Assembly (NCBI RefSeq): GCF_027889715.1
Contig: NZ_JAPJZH010000025.1
Span: 1 to 55,557 of the forward strand
Source of the DNA: Allohoeflea poritis
GTDB taxonomy: Bacteria > Pseudomonadota > Alphaproteobacteria > Rhizobiales > Rhizobiaceae
Reading direction: 5' to 3'
Length of the DNA stretch: 55,557 bases
The position numbers and the translations under genes are program-made. This document shows, one piece after another, positions 28,328 to 37,230 of the stretch; within the stretch, counting starts at the first letter, position 1; every line of letters starts with the position of its first letter. The notes beneath the pieces are model-generated. The model searched no databases, was not told where the DNA came from, and saw only the letters and a program-made list of their open reading frames with translations.

Positions 28328-28845
28328 TTTTTGGAAACTCCCGAGCTTCGATGGAAAAGAGGGCCTACTATCTGCAGACACAGGATGAGCGAACACAGCA
28401 TCATCAGATAGGCCGCCGCCGTACAGAACGGCGCAAACGGTATGCGCAGGAACACTGTGATGTCCTGATACGCCTCCAACCGTTTGGCATGTTCGAGCAG
28501 TTGCCAGCCGAGGAACCCAAAGAATCCGGCCGATAGAACCCGGGCAACGAATTTCAGCACAGTCCTGGGCCTTTGCGCCAACTGGGACGTCAGCAGGTCA
28601 ATGGCGATGTGATCGTCGTCCAGGGTAATCGCCGGGAGACCGATGAAGATGATTCCCAGGAGCAGGAATTCGGTCAATTCGGACGCGCCCGAAAGCGGAG
28701 CGTTGAAGACATAGCGGCCCACGACGTCAATGACCGTAACCGCCGTAAGCGCGATCAGCAGGAAGGCACTGACAATCGACGTGAGCAGAACCACACGTGC
28801 GCGAAGCCGTGCGGCTCTGCCGGTATTGCGGCCCTGAAGGATCAT
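28324..28845 (-). CDS. dctQ: TRAP transporter small permease (DctQ family)
   Basis: A 173-aa small permease with four hydrophobic segments and the conserved DVVGRYVFNAPLSGASELTEFLL stretch typical of DctQ. Both ends overlap its neighbours by 4 nt (ATGA), so dctP-dctQ-dctM are tightly coupled. Function assigned by family. Confidence 0.9.
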   Translation of the reverse strand: MILQGRNTGRAARLRARVVLLTSIVSAFLLIALTAVTVIDVVGRYVFNAPLSGASELTEFLLLGIIFIGLPAITLDDDHIAIDLLTSQLAQRPRTVLKFVARVLSAGFFGFLGWQLLEHAKRLEAYQDITVFLRIPFAPFCTAAAYLMMLCSLILCLQIVGPLFHRSSGVSKK

Positions 28846-29864
28846 TGAGCCGACAGGGCTTCGATATCGGCCTTCAGGCTGGTCATCGCCGCTTCAAAGT
28901 CGATGCCCTTGGCGTCATAGCTTTCACGAACCTTGTCGAACATCGGGGCGGTCGCTGCAGTCAAGGCGGCAATGTCGGCCTCGGATGCATCCATGATGTC
29001 GACCTTGCCGTCCATTGCTTCATAGCCGCGCTGATCCGCTGCATCCCAGGCTTGGCCGGCGCGCAGGGCAAAGGCTTCGCCCGACAGTTTCATGATCGCT
29101 TTCTGGTCGGCCTCGGACAGCCGCTGAAACGCTGCGCTGTTCATCACCATGAAGAACGAAATGTTATAAAGCCCGCCGGGCGCGCGCAGACCATGTGTCA
29201 ATTCATCGGTAATCCTGAAGAACGGAATGGACTCGGCCGGAAAATAGGTTCCATCCACAATACCGCCCGACAGGATTTCATAGGACGACGGCGCAGGTGC
29301 CTGAACCGGCGTCAGACCAAGGGCCTTGGACATGTCAGAGGTCATCGGACCGGCCACGCGGATTTTGGCGCCGGCAAGCTCGGACAGGGGGCTGGGAGCC
29401 TTGTCGCGCAGGTACATCAGGCCTGGACCATGGGTGAACACGCTGAGAACCTGGACGCCCTTGTGTTCGCCAGCGGAGGCAAGGTGCTCCTCGAAAAGAC
29501 GCCAATAGGCCACCGATGCTGTTGCCGCACTGTCCGCCAGGAAGGGCAGTTGCACGATCTGGTGCAGAGTGAAGCGACCGGGCGTATAGTCATGGGCACC
29601 ATAGGTGATGTCAGCAGCTCCGGCCATTGCCAGATCCATATGCGCCGGCGGCGGACCAAGAGGCGCGTCCAGCAGTTGAATGGTCACCCGGCCTTCGGTC
29701 GCGGCGGCCACGTCCTCGCTCCAGGGCAGAACCATGTCGCGGACGATCGGATGAGACGGCGGCAACCAGCTTGATACGCGCAGAACCGTGTCTTGCGCCA
29801 AAGCTGGAAGCGACAGAACCGATGACAGAACGAAAGGCACAATTCTCTTGCTGAGTTTCTTCAT
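28842..29864 (-). CDS. dctP: TRAP transporter solute-binding protein (DctP family)
   Basis: A 340-aa periplasmic receptor with a Sec signal peptide (MKKLSKRIVPFVLSSVLSLP then ALAQ). It has the DctP core pattern SWLPPSHPIVRDMVLPWSED, GAKIRVAGPMTSDMSKALG (with the carboxylate-binding Arg) and SSYEILSGGIVDGT. The start at 29864 has an AAGGAG site. It is first in the dctPQM operon, divergent from the MarR gene with a 114-bp shared control region, which suggests MarR controls uptake. Confidence 0.92.
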   Translation of the reverse strand: MKKLSKRIVPFVLSSVLSLPALAQDTVLRVSSWLPPSHPIVRDMVLPWSEDVAAATEGRVTIQLLDAPLGPPPAHMDLAMAGAADITYGAHDYTPGRFTLHQIVQLPFLADSAATASVAYWRLFEEHLASAGEHKGVQVLSVFTHGPGLMYLRDKAPSPLSELAGAKIRVAGPMTSDMSKALGLTPVQAPAPSSYEILSGGIVDGTYFPAESIPFFRITDELTHGLRAPGGLYNISFFMVMNSAAFQRLSEADQKAIMKLSGEAFALRAGQAWDAADQRGYEAMDGKVDIMDASEADIAALTAATAPMFDKVRESYDAKGIDFEAAMTSLKADIEALSAQ

Positions 29865-29978
29865 GATTTTCTCCTTGTTGAGGGGCGGGTGCATTGTTTT
29901 TTTGTTTACGTTGCGGCTGGCGCCGCCGAGGGTTAAACATAGAAAGCTATTTAAATCATTGGACTGCGAAACTTTGTC

Positions 29979-30416
29979 ATGCCCCAAAAACTTTTGCCCG
30001 ACTTGTTGCCATATCTTGCGCAGAGGTGCAGCTACCTCGTAACCGAAGAATTCCATAAGGGCATGAAACTGCAGAATATTTCCCGCAGCAGATGGCGTAT
30101 GCTGGTATGGCTTTCGGAACACCAGCCCTATTCCATCAAGGATTTGACAAAACGGCTGATGCTCAAGCAGCCGACCGTCACGCGGCTTGTGGATATGGCG
30201 GTCGATGACGGGCTGATCGACAAATCCAACGACGCCAGGGACGGCCGTCAGGCGGTTGTCACGCTGACTCCGGCCGGCGAGGCCCTGGTGGCCGAACTGG
30301 AAGGCCGCGCGCGCACCATGAATGATCGCCTGATAGAACGGTTGGGCCGTAAGCGGGCGAGCGAGTTCGCGCGACAATTGAGAGATGTAATCGCCTGTTT
30401 CGAAGACGATTACTGA
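29979..30416 (+). CDS. MarR-family transcriptional regulator
   Basis: A 145-aa winged-helix protein with the MarR layout: helical N-terminus, recognition region (SIKDLTKRLMLKQPTVTRLVD), wing (KSNDARDGRQAVVTLTPAGE) and C-terminal dimer helices. It sits between the TRAP operon (divergent) and the catabolic operon (convergent at 30449). MarR proteins such as NicR and PicR regulate nicotinate and picolinate catabolism in other bacteria, which fits the NicX-like gene nearby. An AT-rich ATTTAAAT palindrome lies at 29949-29956 in the promoter region. Confidence 0.9.
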   Translation: MPQKLLPDLLPYLAQRCSYLVTEEFHKGMKLQNISRSRWRMLVWLSEHQPYSIKDLTKRLMLKQPTVTRLVDMAVDDGLIDKSNDARDGRQAVVTLTPAGEALVAELEGRARTMNDRLIERLGRKRASEFARQLRDVIACFEDDY

Positions 30417-30448
30417 TCCCGTTCGGGGTCGTTTCCAGGCAGGGACTG

Positions 30449-32101
30449 TCACGTCTTGGACCCGGTCACGACGTTCAGAACGCTGTCGGGGTCTTGCGGC
30501 AACGTATCGCCGCGCCAAGCCACCATCAGGTCCGGCCGCACAAGCGTAAAATCCGCCTCATACGCATCCCGAACAGCGGGCTCGGGCTGATGATAAACGG
30601 TCAAGGGCATCCCGGCATCCTGCGCCGCCCGTTCGATCTTGGATGTGTCCGCCTCCGCGCCGGTCGCAACCACAAGGGTAAAGCCCGTGCCGAAATGGTC
30701 CATCAGTGCGCTGCCATCCTGTAGCCAGACATGCGGCGCACGGTGGCCCGGGCGCGCGGTGGGCTGATAGTTGCGCGGGTGATCTGCCGGGGCGGGCGTT
30801 CCGTCCGATGCTATGATGGACGACCCCTCATAGCGATAGCCCAGCAACGTGCCCGAGGACACAATCAACTTTTCCTGCTGTTTGATGTTTTCTCTGAGAG
30901 CGTCGCGCAGTTCCGCGCCCTCTGCGCCCTTCCCATCAAGTTCATCGCCGTTTTGCATGACTGAATAAAGCCCGTCAAAGCAATGCGCAGCTTCGCTGGT
31001 GTTGCGGACACCGATGGGCTGGCGTTCTTCCGAGTAGCTGTCCAGAAGCCCGTTTCCTGCCCATCCTTCCAGCGCGGCCTGCAATTTCCACGCAAGATCG
31101 ATGGCGTCGGACACACCAGTGTTCATTCCGAACCCACCGGTTGGCGTGAACAGATGCGCGGCATCTCCGACAAGGAAGATATTGGGTGATGGCCGATACT
31201 CTTCCGCCGTTAGCGCATGGGCCGTCCACGGCTGGGTTGAGATGACGTCGACCGGCATATCATCGCGGCCGGCAAGGGCGCGAATAACAGACGCGGGATC
31301 AACATCTTCCCAGTGTTGTCCACTTTTTAGGATCAGATGGTAGGTGAAGGTCTCTACCCCGTCCCAGTTCAGCAGGAACCCGCGATATTCCTTGTGCAGC
31401 GGGAAATAGATGTTGGCGTTGCCGAACCGGTTCTTCTCGATCAGGTCGGGGGCCCGGAAATAGATCGAAATGAACCGGGACAGGGCCGCGCGGCCATGAA
31501 GCGGCACCTGGAAATGTTCGCGCACCGGCGATCTGCCCCCATCACAGGCGGCCAGGTATCGGCAGGTGATGTCCCGGTCCTGTCTCGTGGCCAGATCGCG
31601 CAGGGTGCAGCGCACATGGTCGCCCATGTCCCGAAACGACACCAGTTCGGTCTGAAAGTGAACCGACAAACTGTCACGGGATTTCACATAGCCCAGAATG
31701 ATCTCTTCGACATTGTTTTGTCCGGTGATCGTTTTCAGATAGGGAGACCAGCTGTGCTCGCCCGCCGCATAACCCCCACGCGCCGATTCTCGGATGTTGG
31801 TCGGGGACGGCAAGTCGACCTCGTGCACCTTTTGCCCGAACAGGGATGACACCCAAAGATAGCGCGATGGCAAGTCGGGCGGCAGACCCGTCGAGGCAAT
31901 TGCCTCGTCCAACCCCCAACGGCGGTAGTATTCCATCGTCCGGTTGGCGACCGCGTTGGCTCTCGGATGGGGGTTCAGGCCAGCGGCCCGTTCGATCAAC
32001 ATCGCATCCAGACCGCGATAACCCAGTTCAGCCGCCAGCGACAGCCCAACTGATCCCGCCCCGACAACCAATACCGGAATGTCTGCGTCTTGCTGGCTCA
32101 T
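30449..32101 (-). CDS. FAD-dependent aromatic hydroxylase (MhpA/TfdB-type)
   Basis: A 550-aa class A flavoprotein monooxygenase. The N-terminal FAD site is VLVVGAGSVGLSLAAEL, the DG motif is in ACDGGRSPVR, and the second FAD motif is LVGDAAHLFTPTGGFGMNTG. A C-terminal thioredoxin-like domain ends in FTLVRPDLMVAWRG, as in MhpA, TfdB and 3-hydroxybenzoate hydroxylases, and makes it longer than NicC-type enzymes (about 380). It would hydroxylate an aromatic or hydroxypyridine ring with NAD(P)H and O2. It is last in the operon with the NicX-like and hydrolase genes; its ATG overlaps the YciI gene stop. Confidence 0.88.
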   Translation of the reverse strand: MSQQDADIPVLVVGAGSVGLSLAAELGYRGLDAMLIERAAGLNPHPRANAVANRTMEYYRRWGLDEAIASTGLPPDLPSRYLWVSSLFGQKVHEVDLPSPTNIRESARGGYAAGEHSWSPYLKTITGQNNVEEIILGYVKSRDSLSVHFQTELVSFRDMGDHVRCTLRDLATRQDRDITCRYLAACDGGRSPVREHFQVPLHGRAALSRFISIYFRAPDLIEKNRFGNANIYFPLHKEYRGFLLNWDGVETFTYHLILKSGQHWEDVDPASVIRALAGRDDMPVDVISTQPWTAHALTAEEYRPSPNIFLVGDAAHLFTPTGGFGMNTGVSDAIDLAWKLQAALEGWAGNGLLDSYSEERQPIGVRNTSEAAHCFDGLYSVMQNGDELDGKGAEGAELRDALRENIKQQEKLIVSSGTLLGYRYEGSSIIASDGTPAPADHPRNYQPTARPGHRAPHVWLQDGSALMDHFGTGFTLVVATGAEADTSKIERAAQDAGMPLTVYHQPEPAVRDAYEADFTLVRPDLMVAWRGDTLPQDPDSVLNVVTGSKT

Positions 32102-32406
32102 ATTTGGTTTTCCCGGATCAGCTCGGGGTTTGACGCGACGCTTCGAAACCGCCGAATTTGCACCTGTTCGAACAGGCCGGCCCTGTTGTAGGGCTCGTTT
32201 TCGACAAAGGCGCGCGTGGCTTGGACGTCGGGCATATCAATGATGATCTGGCTGCCGATCATGGTTTCGCCATCCGCTGCAAGCAGCGGACCTCCCAGCA
32301 CAATCTGCGGAAGGAACCGCGCAACATATTCGCGGTGCCGCGCCGCCGTTTCGGCGCGCAGCGCGGCACCGTCCGGGCGGTCCATCAGGGTCACGGAAAA
32401 CAGCAT
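32098..32406 (-). CDS. YciI-family protein
   Basis: A 102-aa ferredoxin-like-fold protein of the YciI/YCII family. The start of the fold (MLFSVTLMDRPDG, then RAETAARHREYVARF) and GGPLLAADGETMIGSQIIID match the family, including the conserved His in HREYV and the usual Asp. YciI-like proteins include small hydrolases and decarboxylase-like or dehalogenase-like enzymes in aromatic pathways. I chose the ATG 4 nt after GGAGG; a GTG lies one codon earlier. It is coupled on both sides (TGATG with the hydrolase, ATGA with the monooxygenase). Its exact reaction is unknown. Confidence 0.83.
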   Translation of the reverse strand: MLFSVTLMDRPDGAALRAETAARHREYVARFLPQIVLGGPLLAADGETMIGSQIIIDMPDVQATRAFVENEPYNRAGLFEQVQIRRFRSVASNPELIRENQI

Positions 32407-33239
32407 CACACCTCCTTCCAGCAGGCAGTATCGCGGTAAATGGACAGAAAACGCCCAAGGATGGTGTTGAAGGCGTCGGGAGTTTCGATATTGGACAGGT
32501 GCCCGGCTTTCGGGATCACGTTCAACCGCCCGTCCGGCAAATGTGCCAACGCCCCTTCCCCAATGCCGGGCGGCGTCAGCCGGTCGTCTTCGCCATAAAT
32601 CATCTGCACGGGCACCTTCAGCGCCGCCAGATTGGCGCCACGGTTGTAGCGCAGCGTCGCGGCGAGGGTCTTAAGGTAGCTGCCGACATGCAGCGCCTCG
32701 ATGCTGTCCACCAGCCTTTGGCGCACCGCATCAGACGCAGACGGTGACAGCAAGGACGCCACCAGGTCCGGTGCAAGATCGGAAAGCGTTTTACCTTCCA
32801 GCAGCGGTTTTTGCCGCAGTGCGATGAACTCTTCCCGCTTTTCTTCGGTGAGGGATTCGTCAAACCCATAGAAGAAATCACACAAGGTCAGCGTGGCAAT
32901 ACGATCCAGACGATCCGGAGCGAAATCCAGCAGGATACGCGCGCCCATCGACAGCCCGACCAGATGCGCTTTTTCGACCTGTAGATCATCCAGCAACCGC
33001 AACAGATCATCAGAGAAGTCGCCAAAGGCCAGGTCCCCGGCATAATCATCCGACCTTCCATAACCCCGCGCGTCCCAGGCGATGGCGGTAAATCTGTCTG
33101 CAAAAGCAACCAATTGATCGCGCCATTGAAACCGGTTGCCGCCAATTCCGTGTAGAAAGATCAGGGGCGGACCGTCCCCAATCCTATCGAATGACAGCTT
33201 TGGGGCACCGGATACGAAATGATGCATGAGACCCGCCAT
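32406..33239 (-). CDS. Alpha/beta hydrolase, NicD-like
   Basis: A 277-aa alpha/beta-fold hydrolase. The oxyanion loop is FLHGIGGNRFQWRDQ, the nucleophile Ser97 sits in GLSMGA, the Asp is in YGEDDRLTPP, and the His in AGHLSNIETP. Directly behind a NicX-like gene, the best-known parallel is NicD, N-formylmaleamate deformylase, which releases formate from the product of NicX. The HGIGGN oxyanion region also occurs in 3-oxoadipate enol-lactonases, so that is the main alternative. No signal peptide. It starts 1 nt after the NicX-like stop. Confidence 0.85.
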   Translation of the reverse strand: MAGLMHHFVSGAPKLSFDRIGDGPPLIFLHGIGGNRFQWRDQLVAFADRFTAIAWDARGYGRSDDYAGDLAFGDFSDDLLRLLDDLQVEKAHLVGLSMGARILLDFAPDRLDRIATLTLCDFFYGFDESLTEEKREEFIALRQKPLLEGKTLSDLAPDLVASLLSPSASDAVRQRLVDSIEALHVGSYLKTLAATLRYNRGANLAALKVPVQMIYGEDDRLTPPGIGEGALAHLPDGRLNVIPKAGHLSNIETPDAFNTILGRFLSIYRDTACWKEV

Positions 33240-34289
33240 TTACTGAAACTCGGGCAAGAGTCGGCCGGCATCCACCACCTGCACCGCATCGATCCAGACC
33301 GAACAATCGCGCATCGGAAAATCGAAATGGCAGAGTGTGTAGCGGTCGGCGAATTCGTTGGCGCCGGTCGAGATCAGGAAATTCCCCTCAACGGCCCGCA
33401 GTTCCGTTCCGTTGATTTCGTTCTTGTCATAAAGATGCAGGCTGTCCCACCGTGCACCGGGATTGAGCCCCCACCCGACATGGGAGATCGTGTAGGCTTC
33501 GGGATCGTTCCACGCCGCAAAATAGGACTGCAAGGAAACCGCATCCAGCCCCTCCCCGGCAATATCCGTCACGCGGTCATCTTCGATGGTCAGCGTGACA
33601 GGACTTTCGAAATACCGTTTGAATGTCAGGTTCACATCCCCAGTGTTCAGAACCACCAAACCATTGACCGTCTTTCGCAACGGAAAGCACAGGGCTAGCC
33701 CGGCGGGCCAATAGGCAATCGGCTGGCCATCCGTCAGGAACCCAGCGCCGCCGCGGACCGGGGCGCCCGTGATGTCCACGGTCAAATCCGTTCCGGCCTC
33801 TGAGGTCACGCGCATGGTTTTTGCGGCATCCAGCCGCTTCAGCGAATGATCCACCCTCGCGACCAGATCGGGGTTGGGCATACAGCGTTCCAGCACCTCG
33901 GGATGCTCGTTGGAAATCATGTAGACTCGCCCGCCCGCCGACAGCAACTCTTGTCGCGCGGGGCTGTGCAGGATGCCCTCCACCGTCAGATCCACAATCA
34001 GCCCAGTCGGCCCGATTGCCCGCATCAGATCGCCATAGCTGTCAGCGGCATCCGAAGCCCCGGTCGAGCGGATCGGCTGTGCTGCGCTGCATCGCGCCGA
34101 AGGGAGTTTCAGGGTCACAACGCGCGCGCCGATCCGCCCCAACCCAAGCTCGGCCAACTGGACCAGAGTCGGATTGGACCGGGATTCCGACAATACATAA
34201 ACAAGTTCCCCCCCTTGAACGCCGGACATACGGAAACTGTCAGCGAAACAGGCTATCCAGATTTCGTCGACGGGACATTGAAGGGGCAT
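33240..34289 (-). CDS. 2,5-dihydroxypyridine 5,6-dioxygenase-like enzyme (NicX family)
   Basis: A 349-aa protein whose length and C-terminal half line up with Pseudomonas putida NicX, a non-heme iron dioxygenase that opens 2,5-dihydroxypyridine to N-formylmaleamate. The clearest blocks are NDPEAYTISHVGWGLNPGARW, then LRAVEGNFLISTGAN and TLCHFDFPMRDC. His270, His321 and Asp323 fall where NicX holds its metal. The N-terminus also resembles leucyl-aminopeptidase-type (M29) proteins, the parent fold. It is first in the four-gene operon. The precise substrate is not proven; a substituted dihydroxypyridine is likely. Confidence 0.83.
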   Translation of the reverse strand: MPLQCPVDEIWIACFADSFRMSGVQGGELVYVLSESRSNPTLVQLAELGLGRIGARVVTLKLPSARCSAAQPIRSTGASDAADSYGDLMRAIGPTGLIVDLTVEGILHSPARQELLSAGGRVYMISNEHPEVLERCMPNPDLVARVDHSLKRLDAAKTMRVTSEAGTDLTVDITGAPVRGGAGFLTDGQPIAYWPAGLALCFPLRKTVNGLVVLNTGDVNLTFKRYFESPVTLTIEDDRVTDIAGEGLDAVSLQSYFAAWNDPEAYTISHVGWGLNPGARWDSLHLYDKNEINGTELRAVEGNFLISTGANEFADRYTLCHFDFPMRDCSVWIDAVQVVDAGRLLPEFQ

Positions 34290-34319
34290 AGGTTAATTCT
34301 CTTTGCATCGAAATAAATA

Positions 34320-34340
34320 TAGATTACTATCTAATTAGAT
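34320..34340. promoter_or_regulatory. AT-rich palindromes upstream of the NicX-like gene
   Basis: ATCTAATTAGAT (34329-34340) is an exact 12-bp palindrome. It overlaps a second small inverted repeat, TAGAT-TACT-ATCTA (34320-34333). The site is 31-51 nt upstream of the NicX-like start, where a repressor would block transcription. MarR-family proteins bind AT-rich palindromes of this kind; the regulator at 29979-30416 is the candidate. Confidence 0.5.
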
Positions 34341-34344
34341 GTTT

Positions 34345-35506
34345 TTCAAGAAATCAACCCTCTCAGGTCTGATCTGCTTCAGCAATTAGAGGCGAAGCGT
34401 CGGGGAAATGTCGCGATCATAAATTAAGCGCCGCATAACCTTGGTGCTCTCGGCCATGCGGGCATCCCTGAACCAGTCTTCGCAAACCGACCAAAGCTTC
34501 TCGCCTCCCGCAGTTTCTGCTTCTCCCTTTGCCGTCGCGGCCGTATTAACCGATAACCGATGTCTCGCGGCGCCAATTGATCCGGTGGTTGTAACGAACG
34601 CTCACAGTGCCCGCAGATGATACGTAGGCATACATCCGGACCAGTCAGACACATCGTACGGTTTTGCTTTTCCTTTCAGATGCTTAAGCTCTGAATCGGT
34701 GAGCACACGGCCTCCTTCGGCACAAAAGTACCGTCAGCCCTTTTCGGGACCGCGTTCACGATATTCTCGCAGTGAATTCAGCTGGTTCGGTCTCGAGAAA
34801 TACCGTCACGAGCGCCAACATAGGAGACGGTACCGGTCGGAGTCGCCGAAATCGGTGGCGCCAAGGTCCGTCAAATATACCGTCAATAATTCTCGCTTCA
34901 CCGCAATTTCCGCACATGACAGACATTGGGTGATGATGGAAAACTTCTTTATATCAATTGCTTTTGAGAACATTGGTCAACCGCCGTCAACACAGGTCCA
35001 TCGCAATCCTCACTCCCACTCGATGATCAATGGAGCGGGTAAGTGTATGATTTCATGTCGAGTTTATCTGCGACAATTCGCGCATACCGTCAGAAATAAC
35101 GTCAATATCGTAAGCTTCTGGAATTGCTTGCGTTATTTTTTCACACTTCCAATGAAAAAATGTGGAAAATTACCAAACGCGCGACCGGAAACCTTTCGCA
35201 TTGTGTCGTGCATACACTGCGGGTTCAAATCAGGGGCTCGCAACCAATGCTGTCCACGGCAGTTATTCGAATCAGTGGCATGATGATTGAGCTTCGTCTA
35301 ATTGCACCTCAATCTCGCTCTGACAATCTGTGCTCTGCCCACTGGATTACCAGCATCTATATCCTGAACTTCGAATGTTCTTCGAGTTACACTTACTGAT
35401 GAAGTTGGCCTTGGCGGTCGCCTTGCCCATTTCTGTATATCCATCAACTGCAAGTTCGCTGCCCGGGCGCCTGAAGCCTTTGACCCGTGCCGGGCATGGG
35501 CCAGTA
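34345..35506. other. Gene-free stretch, about 1.2 kb
   Basis: No convincing gene is visible on either strand. Short frames exist (for example 34424-34654 on the minus strand and 34699-35283 on the plus strand) but they lack ribosome sites, known motifs and GC-rich third positions. Base composition is lower in GC from about 34920 to 35400. This could be decayed coding DNA or a lost neighbour of the catabolic operon; I cannot say which. Confidence 0.55.
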
Positions 35507-36136
35507 TCAGCACGAAACATTTCGAATTGAAAGCAATGCAAGTTCGGCAATTCGCTCGATTTCCGCTGTGCTCAGATGACGTTGCTGAACGATGGCGCTC
35601 CAGTAGAGGGGAGCCACCAACATGTCCAAGGCCAGTTGCCGGTCAATATCAGTGGAAAGTTCACCGCGTTCAATTGCGCGCTTGAGCACAACGGCGGCCT
35701 GCGCGCGGCGCCCCTTCGTCACCTTGTCCAGAAGCGCGTCCAACGCATCGGATCGCGCGCGTTCGGCATGCAGGTCCGGCAGGATGCACCGGACAAGACG
35801 ATGGCGCAAAACGATGGCGAAAGCTCGAATGATAGCATGGACATCGCCGTCAAGGGTGCCAGTATCCGGAATCGGGGTAATTGTCAGCGCCGTCGTCTCC
35901 ACCGCTTCATAGGCCAGATCGCGCTTGGTTTTCCAACGCCTGTAGAGTGCCGCCTTTCCAACGCCCGCACGCGCGGCAATACGTTCCATCCGCAGGGAGG
36001 CGTAGCCTGTTTCGGCCCACTCCTCGAACAATGCCCGATGCAATGAGGCCGTCACCGAAGGTTGTAGAACCGCCGCCCCGGCGACTTTGCGGCTTGGCCT
36101 ATTTGACGATTTTTCGTCGGAACTCTTGCGTTCCAT
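35507..36136 (-). CDS. TetR-family transcriptional regulator
   Basis: A 209-aa TetR repressor-type protein. The N-terminal HTH is clear (ALFEEWAETGYASLRMERIA, then ARAGVGKAALYRRWKTKRDLAYEAV), and the C-terminal region resembles the TetR_C_16-like class (DGDVHAIIRAFAIVLRHRLV). It is divergent from the YdcZ-type gene with 108 bp between starts and a small palindrome there. It probably represses the YdcZ/SnoaL/NmrA-type genes and itself. Confidence 0.88.
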   Translation of the reverse strand: MERKSSDEKSSNRPSRKVAGAAVLQPSVTASLHRALFEEWAETGYASLRMERIAARAGVGKAALYRRWKTKRDLAYEAVETTALTITPIPDTGTLDGDVHAIIRAFAIVLRHRLVRCILPDLHAERARSDALDALLDKVTKGRRAQAAVVLKRAIERGELSTDIDRQLALDMLVAPLYWSAIVQQRHLSTAEIERIAELALLSIRNVSC

Positions 36137-36160
36137 CGTAACACTTCCTATATCGACGGA

Positions 36161-36170
36161 ACGGTACCGT
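36161..36170. promoter_or_regulatory. Small palindrome in the TetR/YdcZ divergent promoter
   Basis: ACGGTACCGT is an exact 10-bp palindrome, flanked on both sides by ATCGACG (36152-36158 and 36171-36177). It lies between the divergent TetR-type and YdcZ-type genes, the usual location for a TetR operator. Short, so only suggestive. Confidence 0.45.
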
Positions 36171-36244
36171 ATCGACGTATGTCGTACTAATCAAGACCTG
36201 AAAACACTTCGCCTGGTGGCGAGTATAAGCAAAAGGCAATGTGA

Positions 36245-36706
36245 ATGTCGGCTCACTCTCCCTCCCTTGTGATTGCGGCAATCATCTGTGGTGCGTTCAT
36301 CCCGGTTCACGCCGGGATGAACGCCAGTTTGAGCCGCACCGCAGCGCACCCGATCTGGGCGACTATATTGTCCTTTGGTGTTTCTTTCGGATGCCTCATG
36401 GTCGCAACAGCGCTGTTACGCCCCGGCCTGCCAACATGGTCTTCGCTGGCCGCGACACCAGTCTGGGCCTGGCTCGGCGGAGCCATTGGGGTCGCCTATG
36501 TCATCGCCACCATGTTGCTAACGCCACGCCTGGGAACCGCCGCGTTTATCGCTGCCGTCGTTGCCGGACAGATGACGATGGCTTTGGCGGTAGACCATTT
36601 CGGGTTGCTTGGATTTCCCCGCCGCCCTGTTGAGCTGAGCCGCATTGTCGGAACGATCATGGTTATCGGCGGTGTCCTGGCGATGCAACTGAACCGAAAC
36701 ACATAA
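36245..36706 (+). CDS. DMT-superfamily small transporter (YdcZ/DUF606 type)
   Basis: A 153-aa inner-membrane protein with five hydrophobic segments, matching the DUF606/YdcZ family of half-size drug/metabolite transporter-like proteins. Typical patterns are AGMNASLSRT, near the N-terminus, and AAFIAAVVAGQMTMALAVDHFGLLGFPRRP in the second half. It is first in a short run with the SnoaL-like and NmrA-type genes, controlled probably by the divergent TetR gene. Cargo unknown. Confidence 0.85.
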   Translation: MSAHSPSLVIAAIICGAFIPVHAGMNASLSRTAAHPIWATILSFGVSFGCLMVATALLRPGLPTWSSLAATPVWAWLGGAIGVAYVIATMLLTPRLGTAAFIAAVVAGQMTMALAVDHFGLLGFPRRPVELSRIVGTIMVIGGVLAMQLNRNT

Positions 36707-36768
36707 GCCATGGCAGGCCGAATAAACCTGTGAGATCGGCAGCACCATGGAACCAACAGGAGATGAAG

Positions 36769-37230
36769 ATGTCCGATGCGCAAACCATTCCAAGCTTCGG
36801 GGCAATGCTGCGTGTTGCCCTGGGCGACGCACTCGCCGCCGATGCGGGCGAGGATTTTCTCGCCATGTGCGATGACGATATCGTTTTCCAGTTTCCCTTT
36901 GCACCGCCCGGTACCGTCACCGAGGTGCGGGGCAAGGTTAGAATGGCGGCCTATCTTCCGAAGGTCGGCGCACTCCTTGCCTTTGAGAGCATGGGGACGC
37001 CGATTACCCATGCCGCCATGGACGGCGAAACCTTCGTGCTGGAGTTCTCCTGCAAAGGCAGTGGCAGCGAGACGGGTGCGCGATACGATCAGAATTACAT
37101 TTCAGTCATTCGGGTCCGCGATGGGCGAATTGTGCATTACCGCGACTACTGGAACCCTCTGATCCTGCTCGAAGCGGTTGGCGGGATCGAAACACTCACA
37201 TCCAACTTTCAGGAGTTCATCGATGGCTAA
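36769..37230 (+). CDS. SnoaL-like/NTF2-fold protein
   Basis: A 153-aa protein with a cone-shaped NTF2-like fold. Signs are the N-terminal helix pair, DDIVFQFPFAPPG, and the final strands YISVIRVRDGRIVHYRDYWNP, a pattern of SnoaL-like polyketide-cyclase or isomerase relatives. I chose the ATG at 36769, 6 nt after ACAGGAG; an ATG two codons earlier sits on that site. The stop overlaps the NmrA-type start by 8 nt. The exact reaction is unknown. Confidence 0.8.
   Translation: MSDAQTIPSFGAMLRVALGDALAADAGEDFLAMCDDDIVFQFPFAPPGTVTEVRGKVRMAAYLPKVGALLAFESMGTPITHAAMDGETFVLEFSCKGSGSETGARYDQNYISVIRVRDGRIVHYRDYWNPLILLEAVGGIETLTSNFQEFIDG

Noticed and set aside
28797-29774. Open frame of 325 codons on the plus strand
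   Set aside because: Antisense to the second DctP gene; no motif and no ribosome site.
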